Source of the DNA: Pandoraea pnomenusa
Lineage (GTDB): Bacteria; Pseudomonadota; Gammaproteobacteria; Burkholderiales; Burkholderiaceae
Length of the DNA stretch: 64,000 nucleotides
Assembly (NCBI RefSeq): GCF_000767615.3
Contig: NZ_CP009553.3
Location: forward strand, 2,852,001 to 2,916,000
Direction of reading: 5' to 3'
The translations under genes and the position numbers were made by a program. How positions within the stretch are numbered: position 1 is the stretch's first letter; each line of letters opens with the position of its first letter. The notes under the pieces were generated by a model. That model did no database searches, had not been told where the DNA came from, and worked only from the letters and a program-made list of their open reading frames with translations. Of this stretch, positions 57,008 to 64,000 are shown piece by piece.

Positions 57008-57937
57008 TCAGGACCCGGCGAAGAACGGCTTGCCGAGCGATGCGGGCGCGTTCAGGCGAATCGTCTGCCGATTGCGCGAGATGACCACCAGCACCACGAT
57101 CGTGGCGAGATACGGCAGGCTTGCCAGCACCTGCGAAGGAATCCGCACGCCCATCGCCTGCGCCTGAAACTGAAGCGCCATGACCACGCCGAAGAGCAAT
57201 GCCCCCAGCGCCGTGCGGCCGGGACGCCAGGTGGCGAACACCACCAGCGCCAGCGCGATCCAGCCACGCCCGGCCGTCAGGTTCTCCTGCCACAGCCGCA
57301 GATAGCCTACCGAGTAATAGGCGCCCGCCAGTCCCGACATCGCGCCGCCGAACAGCGTCGCGAAATACCGGATACGCACCACCGGATACCCGATGGCATG
57401 GGCCACGGCGGGCGCTTCGCCAATCGAGCGCAGCAACAGACCGGCGCGTGTGCGATACAGGAACCCGGCGATCGCCGCGAGCAGCACGATCGACAGATAG
57501 CCGAGCGGGTTGAGCGAGAAGATCGACGGCCCCAGCACGGGAATCGACGACAGGCCCGGAATCGGCATGTCGCGCAGCATCGGGATCGTGGCGTCGGTGT
57601 AAGGACGGCCCACATAGGCGGACAGGCCGACGCCGAAGATCGTGAGCGCAAGTCCCGTGGCCACCTGATTGGCCATCAACGACAGCGTGAGCCAGGCGAA
57701 CACGCCCGACATCGCAACGCCGGCCGCCACGCCCGCGAGTACGCCGAGCCAGAGGCTGCCCGTTTGCACGGTGACGGCGAATGCACCGATGGCGCCCATG
57801 AGCATGGTGCCCTCCACGCCGAGGTTGAGCACCCCCGACTTCTCGGTGACCAGCTCGCCCAGCGCGGCGAGCATCAGGGGAATGGCCGCGATCACGGCAC
57901 TTGCCGCCAGCGGTGTGAGCCAGTGAATCCAGTCCAT
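57008..57937 (-). CDS. Nucleoside ABC transporter permease 1
   Basis: 309 residues with about eight to nine hydrophobic helices. It begins MDWIHWLTPLAASAVIAAIPLMLAALGELVTEKSGVLNLGVEG, a branched-chain/BMP-type permease start, and includes RTRAGLLLRSIGEAPAVAHAIGYPV, the loop that contacts the ATPase. It pairs with the permease encoded at 57948-59054. ATG 57937 has AGGAG upstream and lies 10 bp after the preceding stop. Confidence 0.92.
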   Translation of the reverse strand: MDWIHWLTPLAASAVIAAIPLMLAALGELVTEKSGVLNLGVEGTMLMGAIGAFAVTVQTGSLWLGVLAGVAAGVAMSGVFAWLTLSLMANQVATGLALTIFGVGLSAYVGRPYTDATIPMLRDMPIPGLSSIPVLGPSIFSLNPLGYLSIVLLAAIAGFLYRTRAGLLLRSIGEAPAVAHAIGYPVVRIRYFATLFGGAMSGLAGAYYSVGYLRLWQENLTAGRGWIALALVVFATWRPGRTALGALLFGVVMALQFQAQAMGVRIPSQVLASLPYLATIVVLVVISRNRQTIRLNAPASLGKPFFAGS

Positions 57938-57947
57938 GCGCCGCTCC

Positions 57948-59054
57948 TCAGGCTTCGCTCGCCTGCGCGCGGACGCGGCGGCGAAGTCGGTAAGTCACGA
58001 AAACGTCGCAGCCCAGCAGACTGAACAGCAACAACCCCTGGAAGACGCCACTGATGGCCTTGGGCAATTGCAGCGACGTCTGCACGGCTTCGCCGCCAAG
58101 GTACAGCAGCGCCATGAGCAGGCTCGCCAGCACGATGCCCACCGGATGCAGACGCCCGACGAACGCCACGATGATGGCCGTGAATCCATAGCCCGGCGCC
58201 CACGTCGCCTGAAGCTGGCCGACCGGCCCGGCGACTTCGCCCGTTCCCGCAAGCCCCGCCGCCGCCCCGCCAATGAGCAACGCAAGCCAGACCGCGCGCG
58301 GTTCCGAATATCCCGCGTAGCGCGCGGCCAGCGGCGCGAGGCCTCCCACCTCCATGCGATAGCCCGCGAAACTCTTGCGCATGAAACACCACGCCGCGGG
58401 GACCGCCAACACGGCCATGAAGACGGACGCGTTCAGTCGCGTGCCGCGCCACGGCGCCCAGTGCCAGTCGCCGAAGAAGCGTGGAAACAGCGCGTCGCGG
58501 CCGAAGCTGATGGACTGCGGGAAGTTCATGCCGTGCGGGTCCTGCCACGGACCGCTCACGAGGTAAATCAGCAATTGCGTGGCCACGTACGTCAGCATCA
58601 GGCTCACGAGAATTTCGTTTGCGTTGAAGCGCACGCGCAGCAATGCGGGAATCGCCGCCCACAGCATGCCGCCCAACGCACCGGCGACCATCATCAGCGG
58701 CAGCAGCCAGGGCCCGCCGTGGCCGTCGAAATGGATGGCAACGCCGGACGCGAAAATCCCGCCGAGCAGCAACTGCCCTTCCGCGCCGATGTTCCAGACA
58801 TTCGCGCGATAGCCGATGGCAAGTCCCAGCGCGATGAGACACAACGGCGACGCCTTGAGCAACAGTTCCGACCAGCCATTCAGACTGCTGATGGGCGCCA
58901 GGAAGAACGCGGCCATGGCCTGGGCGGGGTTCTTGCCGAGAAAACTGAAGATGAGCACCCCGCCGGCGAGCGTGATGAGCGTGGCGATGAGCGGCATCAC
59001 AAGCCGCATGCTGCGGGAGGGACTGGGCCGCGGCTCAAGCATGAGATCGAACAT
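57948..59054 (-). CDS. Nucleoside ABC transporter permease 2
   Basis: 368 residues with about ten hydrophobic helices. The segment ASPLCLIALGLAIGYRANVWNIGAEGQLLLGGIFASG is the BMP-type permease signature, and MRKSFAGYRMEVGGLAPLAARYAGYSE is the ATPase-contact loop. It forms the membrane channel with the 309-residue permease. ATG 59054 lies 93 bp downstream of the ATPase stop, in the same direction. Nothing unusual is seen. Confidence 0.93.
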   Translation of the reverse strand: MFDLMLEPRPSPSRSMRLVMPLIATLITLAGGVLIFSFLGKNPAQAMAAFFLAPISSLNGWSELLLKASPLCLIALGLAIGYRANVWNIGAEGQLLLGGIFASGVAIHFDGHGGPWLLPLMMVAGALGGMLWAAIPALLRVRFNANEILVSLMLTYVATQLLIYLVSGPWQDPHGMNFPQSISFGRDALFPRFFGDWHWAPWRGTRLNASVFMAVLAVPAAWCFMRKSFAGYRMEVGGLAPLAARYAGYSEPRAVWLALLIGGAAAGLAGTGEVAGPVGQLQATWAPGYGFTAIIVAFVGRLHPVGIVLASLLMALLYLGGEAVQTSLQLPKAISGVFQGLLLFSLLGCDVFVTYRLRRRVRAQASEA

Positions 59055-59147
59055 GGTGTCTGGTGATCGATGGAAACCGATAAATACGTTTGGGCGGCGG
59101 CAGCCATATTCACGGCGCCAGCGCCGACGATGGCAATGGCGTCTGAC

Positions 59148-60707
59148 TCAGGCGGCGCGCTCGCCCGGCCCGCCGGGGAACATCCCGGCCATCCACAAGC
59201 CGATCTCGCGCGAATCGGTCTGCTCGGGCTGGCGCACGGGCGACAGACGTCCCTGTGCCAGCACCGTGATCCGGTCACAAATTTCGAAAAGTTCGTCGAG
59301 TTCTTCGGATAGCACCAGCACTGCCACACCGCGCGCCGACAGATCGAGCAGTTGCTGGCGAATGAAGCTGGCCGCCCCTACGTCGACGCCCCAGGTGGGT
59401 TGCGCAACCACCAGAACCCGGGGCTCCTGCAGAATCTCGCGCCCGACGATGAACTTCTGGAGGTTCCCGCCCGACAGACTCTGGGCCACGGCGTCGGGGC
59501 CGCCCGCCTTCACGTTGAACCGGTCGATGCACAGCGAAGCGAACCGGCGCAACGCGCCGCGACGAATCCATCCGCCGCGCAGCAATCCGAGATGTGCCGT
59601 GCCGGACGCGCCCAGCAACGCATTGTCGGTCAGCGACATGGCGGGCACGGCCCCGCGCCCGAGGCGTTCCTCCGGCACGAAAGCCAATCCGAGACGCCGT
59701 CGCGTGGCAGCACCCATGCGCCCGACGGCGCGGCCGTTGAGCCGAATCGCGTCGGCCAACGGGGCCCTGACCTCTCCCGAGAGCGCGGCGAGCAATTCGG
59801 CCTGGCCGTTGCCGGAGACGCCGGCAATGCCCACGATCTCGCCGGCGTGCACGTCGAGATCGATGCGCTGGAGCGCGGTGCCAAACGGGTCGTCGCTCGC
59901 CATGCTGAGCGAGCGCAGCGACAGCAGTGCCTCGCCCGGTTGATGCGGGCGCCGCTCGATCCGCGGCAAGGCGCGCCCGATCATCAGTTGCGCGAGCGTC
60001 TCGGCCGTCTCGTCGCGCGGCACCGCGTGGCCCGCCACGCGTCCGCCGCGCAGCACTGTGGCGCGGTCGCACAGATCGCGGATTTCGTCGAGCTTGTGGC
60101 TGATATAGACGATGCTGCAACCCTCCGAAGCCAGGCGGCGCAGCGTGGCGAACAACTTCTGGACAGCTTGCGGCGTGAGCACCGAAGTGGGCTCGTCCAT
60201 GATGAGCAATCGCGGATTCTGCAACAGGCACCTCACGATTTCCACGCGCTGGCGCTCCCCCACGGACAGGCTATGCACGTAACGCATGGGATCGACTTCG
60301 AGGCCGTACTGGCCGGACACGTCGCGGATGCGGGCCGCGAGCGCCCTGAGATCGTGCCCGGCGTCGTCCAGCGCAAGCGAGATGTTCTCCGCGACGGTGA
60401 GCGTCTCGAACAGGGAGAAATGCTGGAACACCATGCCGATGCCGAGCTTGCGCGCGGCGGCCGGGCTGTCGATGCGGACCGGTCGTCCTTCCCAGCGGAT
60501 TTCCCCCGCGTCGGGGCGCACCGCGCCGTAGATGATCTTCATCAACGTGCTTTTGCCCGCCCCGTTTTCGCCCAGCACGGCGTGGATCTCGCCGGGCAAC
60601 ACGCACAATGCGATGTCGTCGTTGGCCACCACGCTCGGGTAACGTTTGGTGATGCCGGTCAGCGCCAGACGTGGCGTGGCTTGCGCGGCTTGCGAAGGGG
60701 ATGTCAC
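59148..60707 (-). CDS. Nucleoside ABC transporter ATPase (double module)
   Basis: 519 residues with two ATPase modules. The first has Walker A GENGAGKST, LSVGERQRVEIVR and LLIMDEPTSVLTP; the second has the weak Walker A GVSGNGQAE and LSGGNLQKFIVGREI with VLVVAQPTWGVD. This asymmetric pair is typical of sugar and nucleoside importers (RbsA/YufO type). GTG 60707 is the start. It heads the operon of ATPase, two permeases and binding lipoprotein, and is divergent from a LysR gene across 252 bp. Confidence 0.94.
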   Translation of the reverse strand: MTSPSQAAQATPRLALTGITKRYPSVVANDDIALCVLPGEIHAVLGENGAGKSTLMKIIYGAVRPDAGEIRWEGRPVRIDSPAAARKLGIGMVFQHFSLFETLTVAENISLALDDAGHDLRALAARIRDVSGQYGLEVDPMRYVHSLSVGERQRVEIVRCLLQNPRLLIMDEPTSVLTPQAVQKLFATLRRLASEGCSIVYISHKLDEIRDLCDRATVLRGGRVAGHAVPRDETAETLAQLMIGRALPRIERRPHQPGEALLSLRSLSMASDDPFGTALQRIDLDVHAGEIVGIAGVSGNGQAELLAALSGEVRAPLADAIRLNGRAVGRMGAATRRRLGLAFVPEERLGRGAVPAMSLTDNALLGASGTAHLGLLRGGWIRRGALRRFASLCIDRFNVKAGGPDAVAQSLSGGNLQKFIVGREILQEPRVLVVAQPTWGVDVGAASFIRQQLLDLSARGVAVLVLSEELDELFEICDRITVLAQGRLSPVRQPEQTDSREIGLWMAGMFPGGPGERAA

Positions 60708-60959
60708 TGGCGCGGTCTCGGTCGGGGTCTGCTGGCTTGGCCGGCCTGACAGGTCAGGCTTCGGGCGGGGACGAAAATACCCAATTCGCGGCGAAATGTC
60801 GAGCGTGTATCAATAAGACGGCAACGCCCCATGCGACGGGCGCGACAAGCGTCGACTTTGGTGATAAGGGTTTTCGCTATGGAGCCCCGGCAGCTTGTGC
60901 TTCATAATGATTTACTTATGCAATTCCGGGTCCGACATATTCGGATCGTTATATTTCTC

Positions 60960-61898
60960 ATGAGCCAAAACCGCGAACCGATCGACACCTATTTGCTGCG
61001 CGTTCTTCACACGCTGTTGATCGAGCGCAGTGTGACGCGGGCGGCCGTCAAGCTGAATCAATCGCAACCGGCGATCAGCGCGGCACTGCGCCGCTTGCGC
61101 GACATCACCGGCGATCCGCTGCTGGTGCGCGGCAAATCGGGCATGGTGCCCACGGAATACGGTCAGTCGTTGCTCGAGCCGACGCAAAACGCATTGCGTG
61201 AGATCGAACGCATTACGGTGCAGCAATCGAATTTCGATCCGGCAACCACCGTGCGCACGTTTCGCATCGGGTCGCCCGATTATCTGAACACGCTGTTCGT
61301 GCCCACGGTAGTCGAACGTTTCCGTCAGCAGGCGCCCAACGCGCAACTCGAACTGCATTCGCTCGGCCCCGCCTTCGACTACGAGCACGCGCTCGAGGAC
61401 GGCAAGGTCGACATCGTCATCGGCAACTGGCCGGAGCCGCCCGAGCAGTTGCATCTCTCGAACCTGTTCGTCGACCAGATCGTGTGTCTGGTGCGTAATA
61501 CGCACCCTTACGCCAAGCGCGGCCTTACGCTGGAGCAGTACCTCGGCAGCCCGCACCTCGCGCCCACACCGTACTCGGTCGCCCAACGCGGCGCCATCGA
61601 CATGCACCTGGCGCGCGAGCGTCTGAAGCGCAATGTCGTAGTCACGATTCCGTACTTCAATCTGGCACCTTACGTTTTGCTCAAGTCGGACCTGATTTTC
61701 ACGACGACACGCCTGTTCGCCGATCACTACGCCGAATTCCTGCCGCTCACGGTGGTCGAGGCGCCCATCGATTTCCCGCCGATGCAGTATTACCAGTTGT
61801 GGCATGAGCGCACGCACTATTCGGACGAGGTGCGCTGGCTGCGCAGCGTGATCTCGGATGCAACACGCACGTTGCTCGAAGCCCGCACTCCGTCCTGA
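60960..61898 (+). CDS. LysR-family regulator of the purine cluster
   Basis: 312 residues. The winged helix (LLRVLHTLLIERSVTRAAVKLNQSQPAISAALRRLRD, about 12-48) is followed by a type-2 ligand-binding domain (about 90-300). ATG 60960 is chosen because the family motif starts a few residues later; no Shine-Dalgarno sequence is clear, and ATG 60918 is possible. It is divergent from the nucleoside importer operon and points toward the deaminase gene, which is convergent. It probably controls purine uptake or breakdown with a purine-related ligand; this is inferred from position. Confidence 0.88.
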   Translation: MSQNREPIDTYLLRVLHTLLIERSVTRAAVKLNQSQPAISAALRRLRDITGDPLLVRGKSGMVPTEYGQSLLEPTQNALREIERITVQQSNFDPATTVRTFRIGSPDYLNTLFVPTVVERFRQQAPNAQLELHSLGPAFDYEHALEDGKVDIVIGNWPEPPEQLHLSNLFVDQIVCLVRNTHPYAKRGLTLEQYLGSPHLAPTPYSVAQRGAIDMHLARERLKRNVVVTIPYFNLAPYVLLKSDLIFTTTRLFADHYAEFLPLTVVEAPIDFPPMQYYQLWHERTHYSDEVRWLRSVISDATRTLLEARTPS

Positions 61899-62089
61899 TC
61901 CGTCCTGAGCTTTCTCGATCCGTCATTGGCCGTCGTTGGCGCGCCGGTTTTACCGGCGGAGCGGCCCCCACCGCTCCGCCGAACCGCACGGCGGCGTTCC
62001 CCATGCACGGGAACTCCACCCCGACGTCCCGCTTGCTCGGTGTCACGCCGAGTCCCACACCATGAATATGGCACCGGCGTGGCAACGCG

Positions 62090-63448
62090 CTATCGGGAGG
62101 CCTCGGCCAGTTGCCGCGCCAGCGCGTTGTGACGCGTGACGAGCGACGGCAGGTCGAGCGTCGCCAGACGCCCTTCCCGCACCACCACCCGACCGTTCAC
62201 CACGCTGTACGCAGCTTGTCCAGGATTACAGAAGACGAGCGCCGCCACGGGATCGTGCAGGCCGCCAGCCATGCCGATACCGCGTGTGTCGAACGCCACG
62301 AAGTCGGCGGCCATGCCAGGGGCGAGCCTGCCAATGTCGTCGCGGCCCAACACGCGCGCACCGCCCAAGGTGGCGATCTCCAGCGCCTCGCGCGCCGTCA
62401 TCGCGTCCGGGCCGAACCCGACACGCTGCAGCAGCAGCGCCTGACGCGCTTCGTTGATCATGTTGCCCGCGTCGTTCGACGCCGAGCCATCGACACCGAG
62501 ACCGACCGGCACGCCGGCGTCGCGCATGCGGCGAATCGGGGCGATGCCCGAGGCGAGACGCATGTTGGAGCATGGGCAATGCGCTACGCCCGTGCCTGTC
62601 CTGGCAAAGAGCGCGATGCCGGCGTCGTCGAGTTGCACACAGTGCGCGTGCCAAACGTCGTGGCCGACCCAGCCGAGATCCTGCGCGTACTCGGCGGGGG
62701 TCATGCCGAACATTTCGCGGCTATAGGCAATGTCATTGACGTTCTCGGCCAGGTGCGTGTGCAGCGACACCCCGAAGTGGCGCGCCATCGACGCCGATTC
62801 CCGCATCAGGTCGCGGCTCACGGAAAACGGCGAGCACGGCGCCACGACCACGCGCAGCATCGCGTAACGGCCGACGTCGTGGTAAGTCTCGATGAGTCGC
62901 TGGGTGTCTTTGAGAATCTCGTCTTCGCGCTCCACCACGCGATCGGGCGGCAGGCCGCCCTGGCTCTGCCCCACGCTCATGCTGCCGCGGCTGGCATGAA
63001 ACCGCATGCCGATCTCGGCGGCGGCTTCGATGCTGTGATCGAGCCTGCAGCCGTTCGGGTAGATATACAGGTGATCGCTCGACGTGGTGCAGCCGGAGAG
63101 CAGCAGCTCGGCCATGGCGGTTTGCGTCGAGACGCGAATCATTTCCGGCGTGAGGTTGGCCCACACCGGATACAGGTTCGTGAGCCAGTTGAACAGTTCG
63201 CCGTCCTGCGCGGCGGGCAGCGCGCGGGTGAGGCTCTGGTACATGTGGTGATGCGTGTTGACCAGACCGGGGATGACAACGTGCCCCGTCAGGTCGAGCA
63301 CTTCGTCAGCACTCGCCGGCAGCGCGTCGCTGGTGCCCACCGCCACGATCCGGTTGTCCTCGACGTACAGCCCGCCACGCGCGATTTCGCGGCGGCCTGC
63401 GTCCATCGTCACCAGCACATCGGCATTCTTGACGAGCAGCGTTTTCAT
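62090..63448 (-). CDS. 8-oxoguanine deaminase
   Basis: 452 residues, amidohydrolase superfamily. The metal and base motifs are in order: LVNTHHHMYQSLTRALP (HxH), then LHTHLAEN, WHAHCVQLDDAG, and LGVDGSASND with the catalytic Asp. The long ASRGSMSVGQSQGGLPPD segment is typical of the 8-oxoguanine/isocytosine deaminase group, so it should convert 8-oxoguanine to urate with release of ammonia. ATG 63448 overlaps the permease stop by one base (TGATG), so the two are co-translated. Together with the permease, it would salvage or clear an oxidised purine. Confidence 0.88.
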   Translation of the reverse strand: MKTLLVKNADVLVTMDAGRREIARGGLYVEDNRIVAVGTSDALPASADEVLDLTGHVVIPGLVNTHHHMYQSLTRALPAAQDGELFNWLTNLYPVWANLTPEMIRVSTQTAMAELLLSGCTTSSDHLYIYPNGCRLDHSIEAAAEIGMRFHASRGSMSVGQSQGGLPPDRVVEREDEILKDTQRLIETYHDVGRYAMLRVVVAPCSPFSVSRDLMRESASMARHFGVSLHTHLAENVNDIAYSREMFGMTPAEYAQDLGWVGHDVWHAHCVQLDDAGIALFARTGTGVAHCPCSNMRLASGIAPIRRMRDAGVPVGLGVDGSASNDAGNMINEARQALLLQRVGFGPDAMTAREALEIATLGGARVLGRDDIGRLAPGMAADFVAFDTRGIGMAGGLHDPVAALVFCNPGQAAYSVVNGRVVVREGRLATLDLPSLVTRHNALARQLAEASR

Positions 63449-64000
63449 CAATGCGCCTCCAGCCCCATGCCATTGCCGTTCGTCTCGCCGTGGCCGTTGG
63501 CCTCCGGGGCCTTGAAGCCGTTGAAGTAGGCGTTCAAGATCACGGCCGAGAGCGTGGCGAGCAGAATCCCGCTATGCAGCAGCGGCGCGAGCTGTTCGGG
63601 CATCTTCGAGAAGAACTTGTTCGATGCGACCGGAATCATCGCCATGCCGACGCTGATGGCCACAATGTACAGGTTGTAGCGATTTTTCGCGTAATCGACC
63701 TTGGCAAGGATCTTGATGCCGGTGGCGAGCACCATGCCGAACATCACCACACCGGCGCCACCCAGCACGAATTGCGGGATCGACGCGACAACGACGGACA
63801 TCTTCGGAATCAGCCCGAACACGAGCAGGATAACCCCGGCCGCCGCGCATACCCAGCGGCTCTTGACGCCCGTCACCCCCACCAGCCCGATGTTCTGCGA
63901 GAACGACGTGTGGGGGAACGTATTGAACACGCCGCCAATGACGGTGCCCAGGCCATCGACGCGCAGGCCCGCAACGAGGGCCTTTTCATCGACGGGCTTG
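63448..64000 (-). CDS. NCS2-family nucleobase permease, C-terminal part (cut by the window edge)
   Basis: The frame is open to the last base. GTG at 63930 is internal; the residues before it read DGLGTVIGG, continuing the family motif GVFNTFPHTSFSQNIGLVGVTGVKSRW of xanthine/uracil symporters. Four hydrophobic helices follow and the tail is Asn/Gly-rich. It should import a purine base by proton symport. Its stop overlaps the start of the 8-oxoguanine deaminase gene by one base. The N-terminal two thirds lie outside the window. Confidence 0.92.
   Translation of the reverse strand, partial: KPVDEKALVAGLRVDGLGTVIGGVFNTFPHTSFSQNIGLVGVTGVKSRWVCAAAGVILLVFGLIPKMSVVVASIPQFVLGGAGVVMFGMVLATGIKILAKVDYAKNRYNLYIVAISVGMAMIPVASNKFFSKMPEQLAPLLHSGILLATLSAVILNAYFNGFKAPEANGHGETNGNGMGLEAH

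Overview
The window is GC-rich, densely packed bacterial chromosome. Its gene families (fdsGBACD formate dehydrogenase, type II sulfide:quinone reductase, CadR/CadA metal efflux, BMP-type purine uptake, HU of the 92-residue beta-proteobacterial type) fit a Burkholderiaceae member. Pandoraea or a close relative is my best guess; it rests on gene content, not on a search. I see no rRNA, tRNA, phage, insertion sequence or CRISPR array. Both edges cut a gene: an autotransporter at the left and a nucleobase permease at the right.

Layout. 1-3.2 kb: the C-terminal part of an autotransporter, then a membrane diguanylate cyclase. 3.5-11.4 kb: an IclR regulator and a five-gene minus-strand operon (enoyl-CoA hydratase, binding protein, ATPase, fused permease, CaiC-like acyl-CoA ligase), which looks like uptake plus CoA-dependent breakdown of an organic acid or quaternary amine. 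The same short motif lies in front of the regulator and in front of the operon. 11.5-15.5 kb: an orphan ATP synthase epsilon gene, an Ldh-family dehydrogenase paired with a DASS dicarboxylate transporter, and a small secreted protein. 16-20.9 kb: glutathione reductase, an NSS transporter, a PhyH-family oxygenase and two small unknown proteins. 20.9-31.5 kb: a formate block with fdsGBA-fdhD-fdsD, its ModE/LysR-like regulator, and a divergent YdeP-type molybdoenzyme with a small winged-helix partner; ATTGCATA elements recur in its control regions. 31.6-38.4 kb: a fatty acid desaturase, an iron-uptake operon behind a Fur-like box (two small membrane proteins, a PepSY protein, a TonB-dependent receptor) and ferredoxin-NADP reductase. 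38.9-42 kb: a metallophosphoesterase, HU, a 9-bp tandem repeat and a CHAD protein. 42-46.7 kb: a CadA-type metal ATPase with divergent CadR and a complete MerR-type operator, then sulfide:quinone reductase. 47-51.8 kb: an EAL protein followed 18 bp later by a sensor diguanylate cyclase, then outer-membrane phospholipase A and a DUF1289 protein. 51.8-55.1 kb: aldehyde dehydrogenase and a YbiT-type ABC-F protein. 55.8-64 kb: purine scavenging, with a BMP-type nucleoside ABC transporter, a LysR regulator, 8-oxoguanine deaminase and an NCS2 permease.

How the genes work together. Three units combine transport, enzyme and regulator: the IclR/acyl-CoA cluster, the Ldh/DASS pair and the purine cluster. 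The formate block makes a soluble NAD-linked molybdenum formate dehydrogenase with its own sulfurtransferase (FdhD). Second-messenger genes (two cyclases and one EAL protein) lie at both ends. The clearest leads for new biology are the acyl-CoA operon with its shared operator motif, the isolated atpC, the YdeP/winged-helix pair tied to formate control, the duplicated [10 protein letters not shown] small protein, and the repeat array upstream of the CHAD gene.
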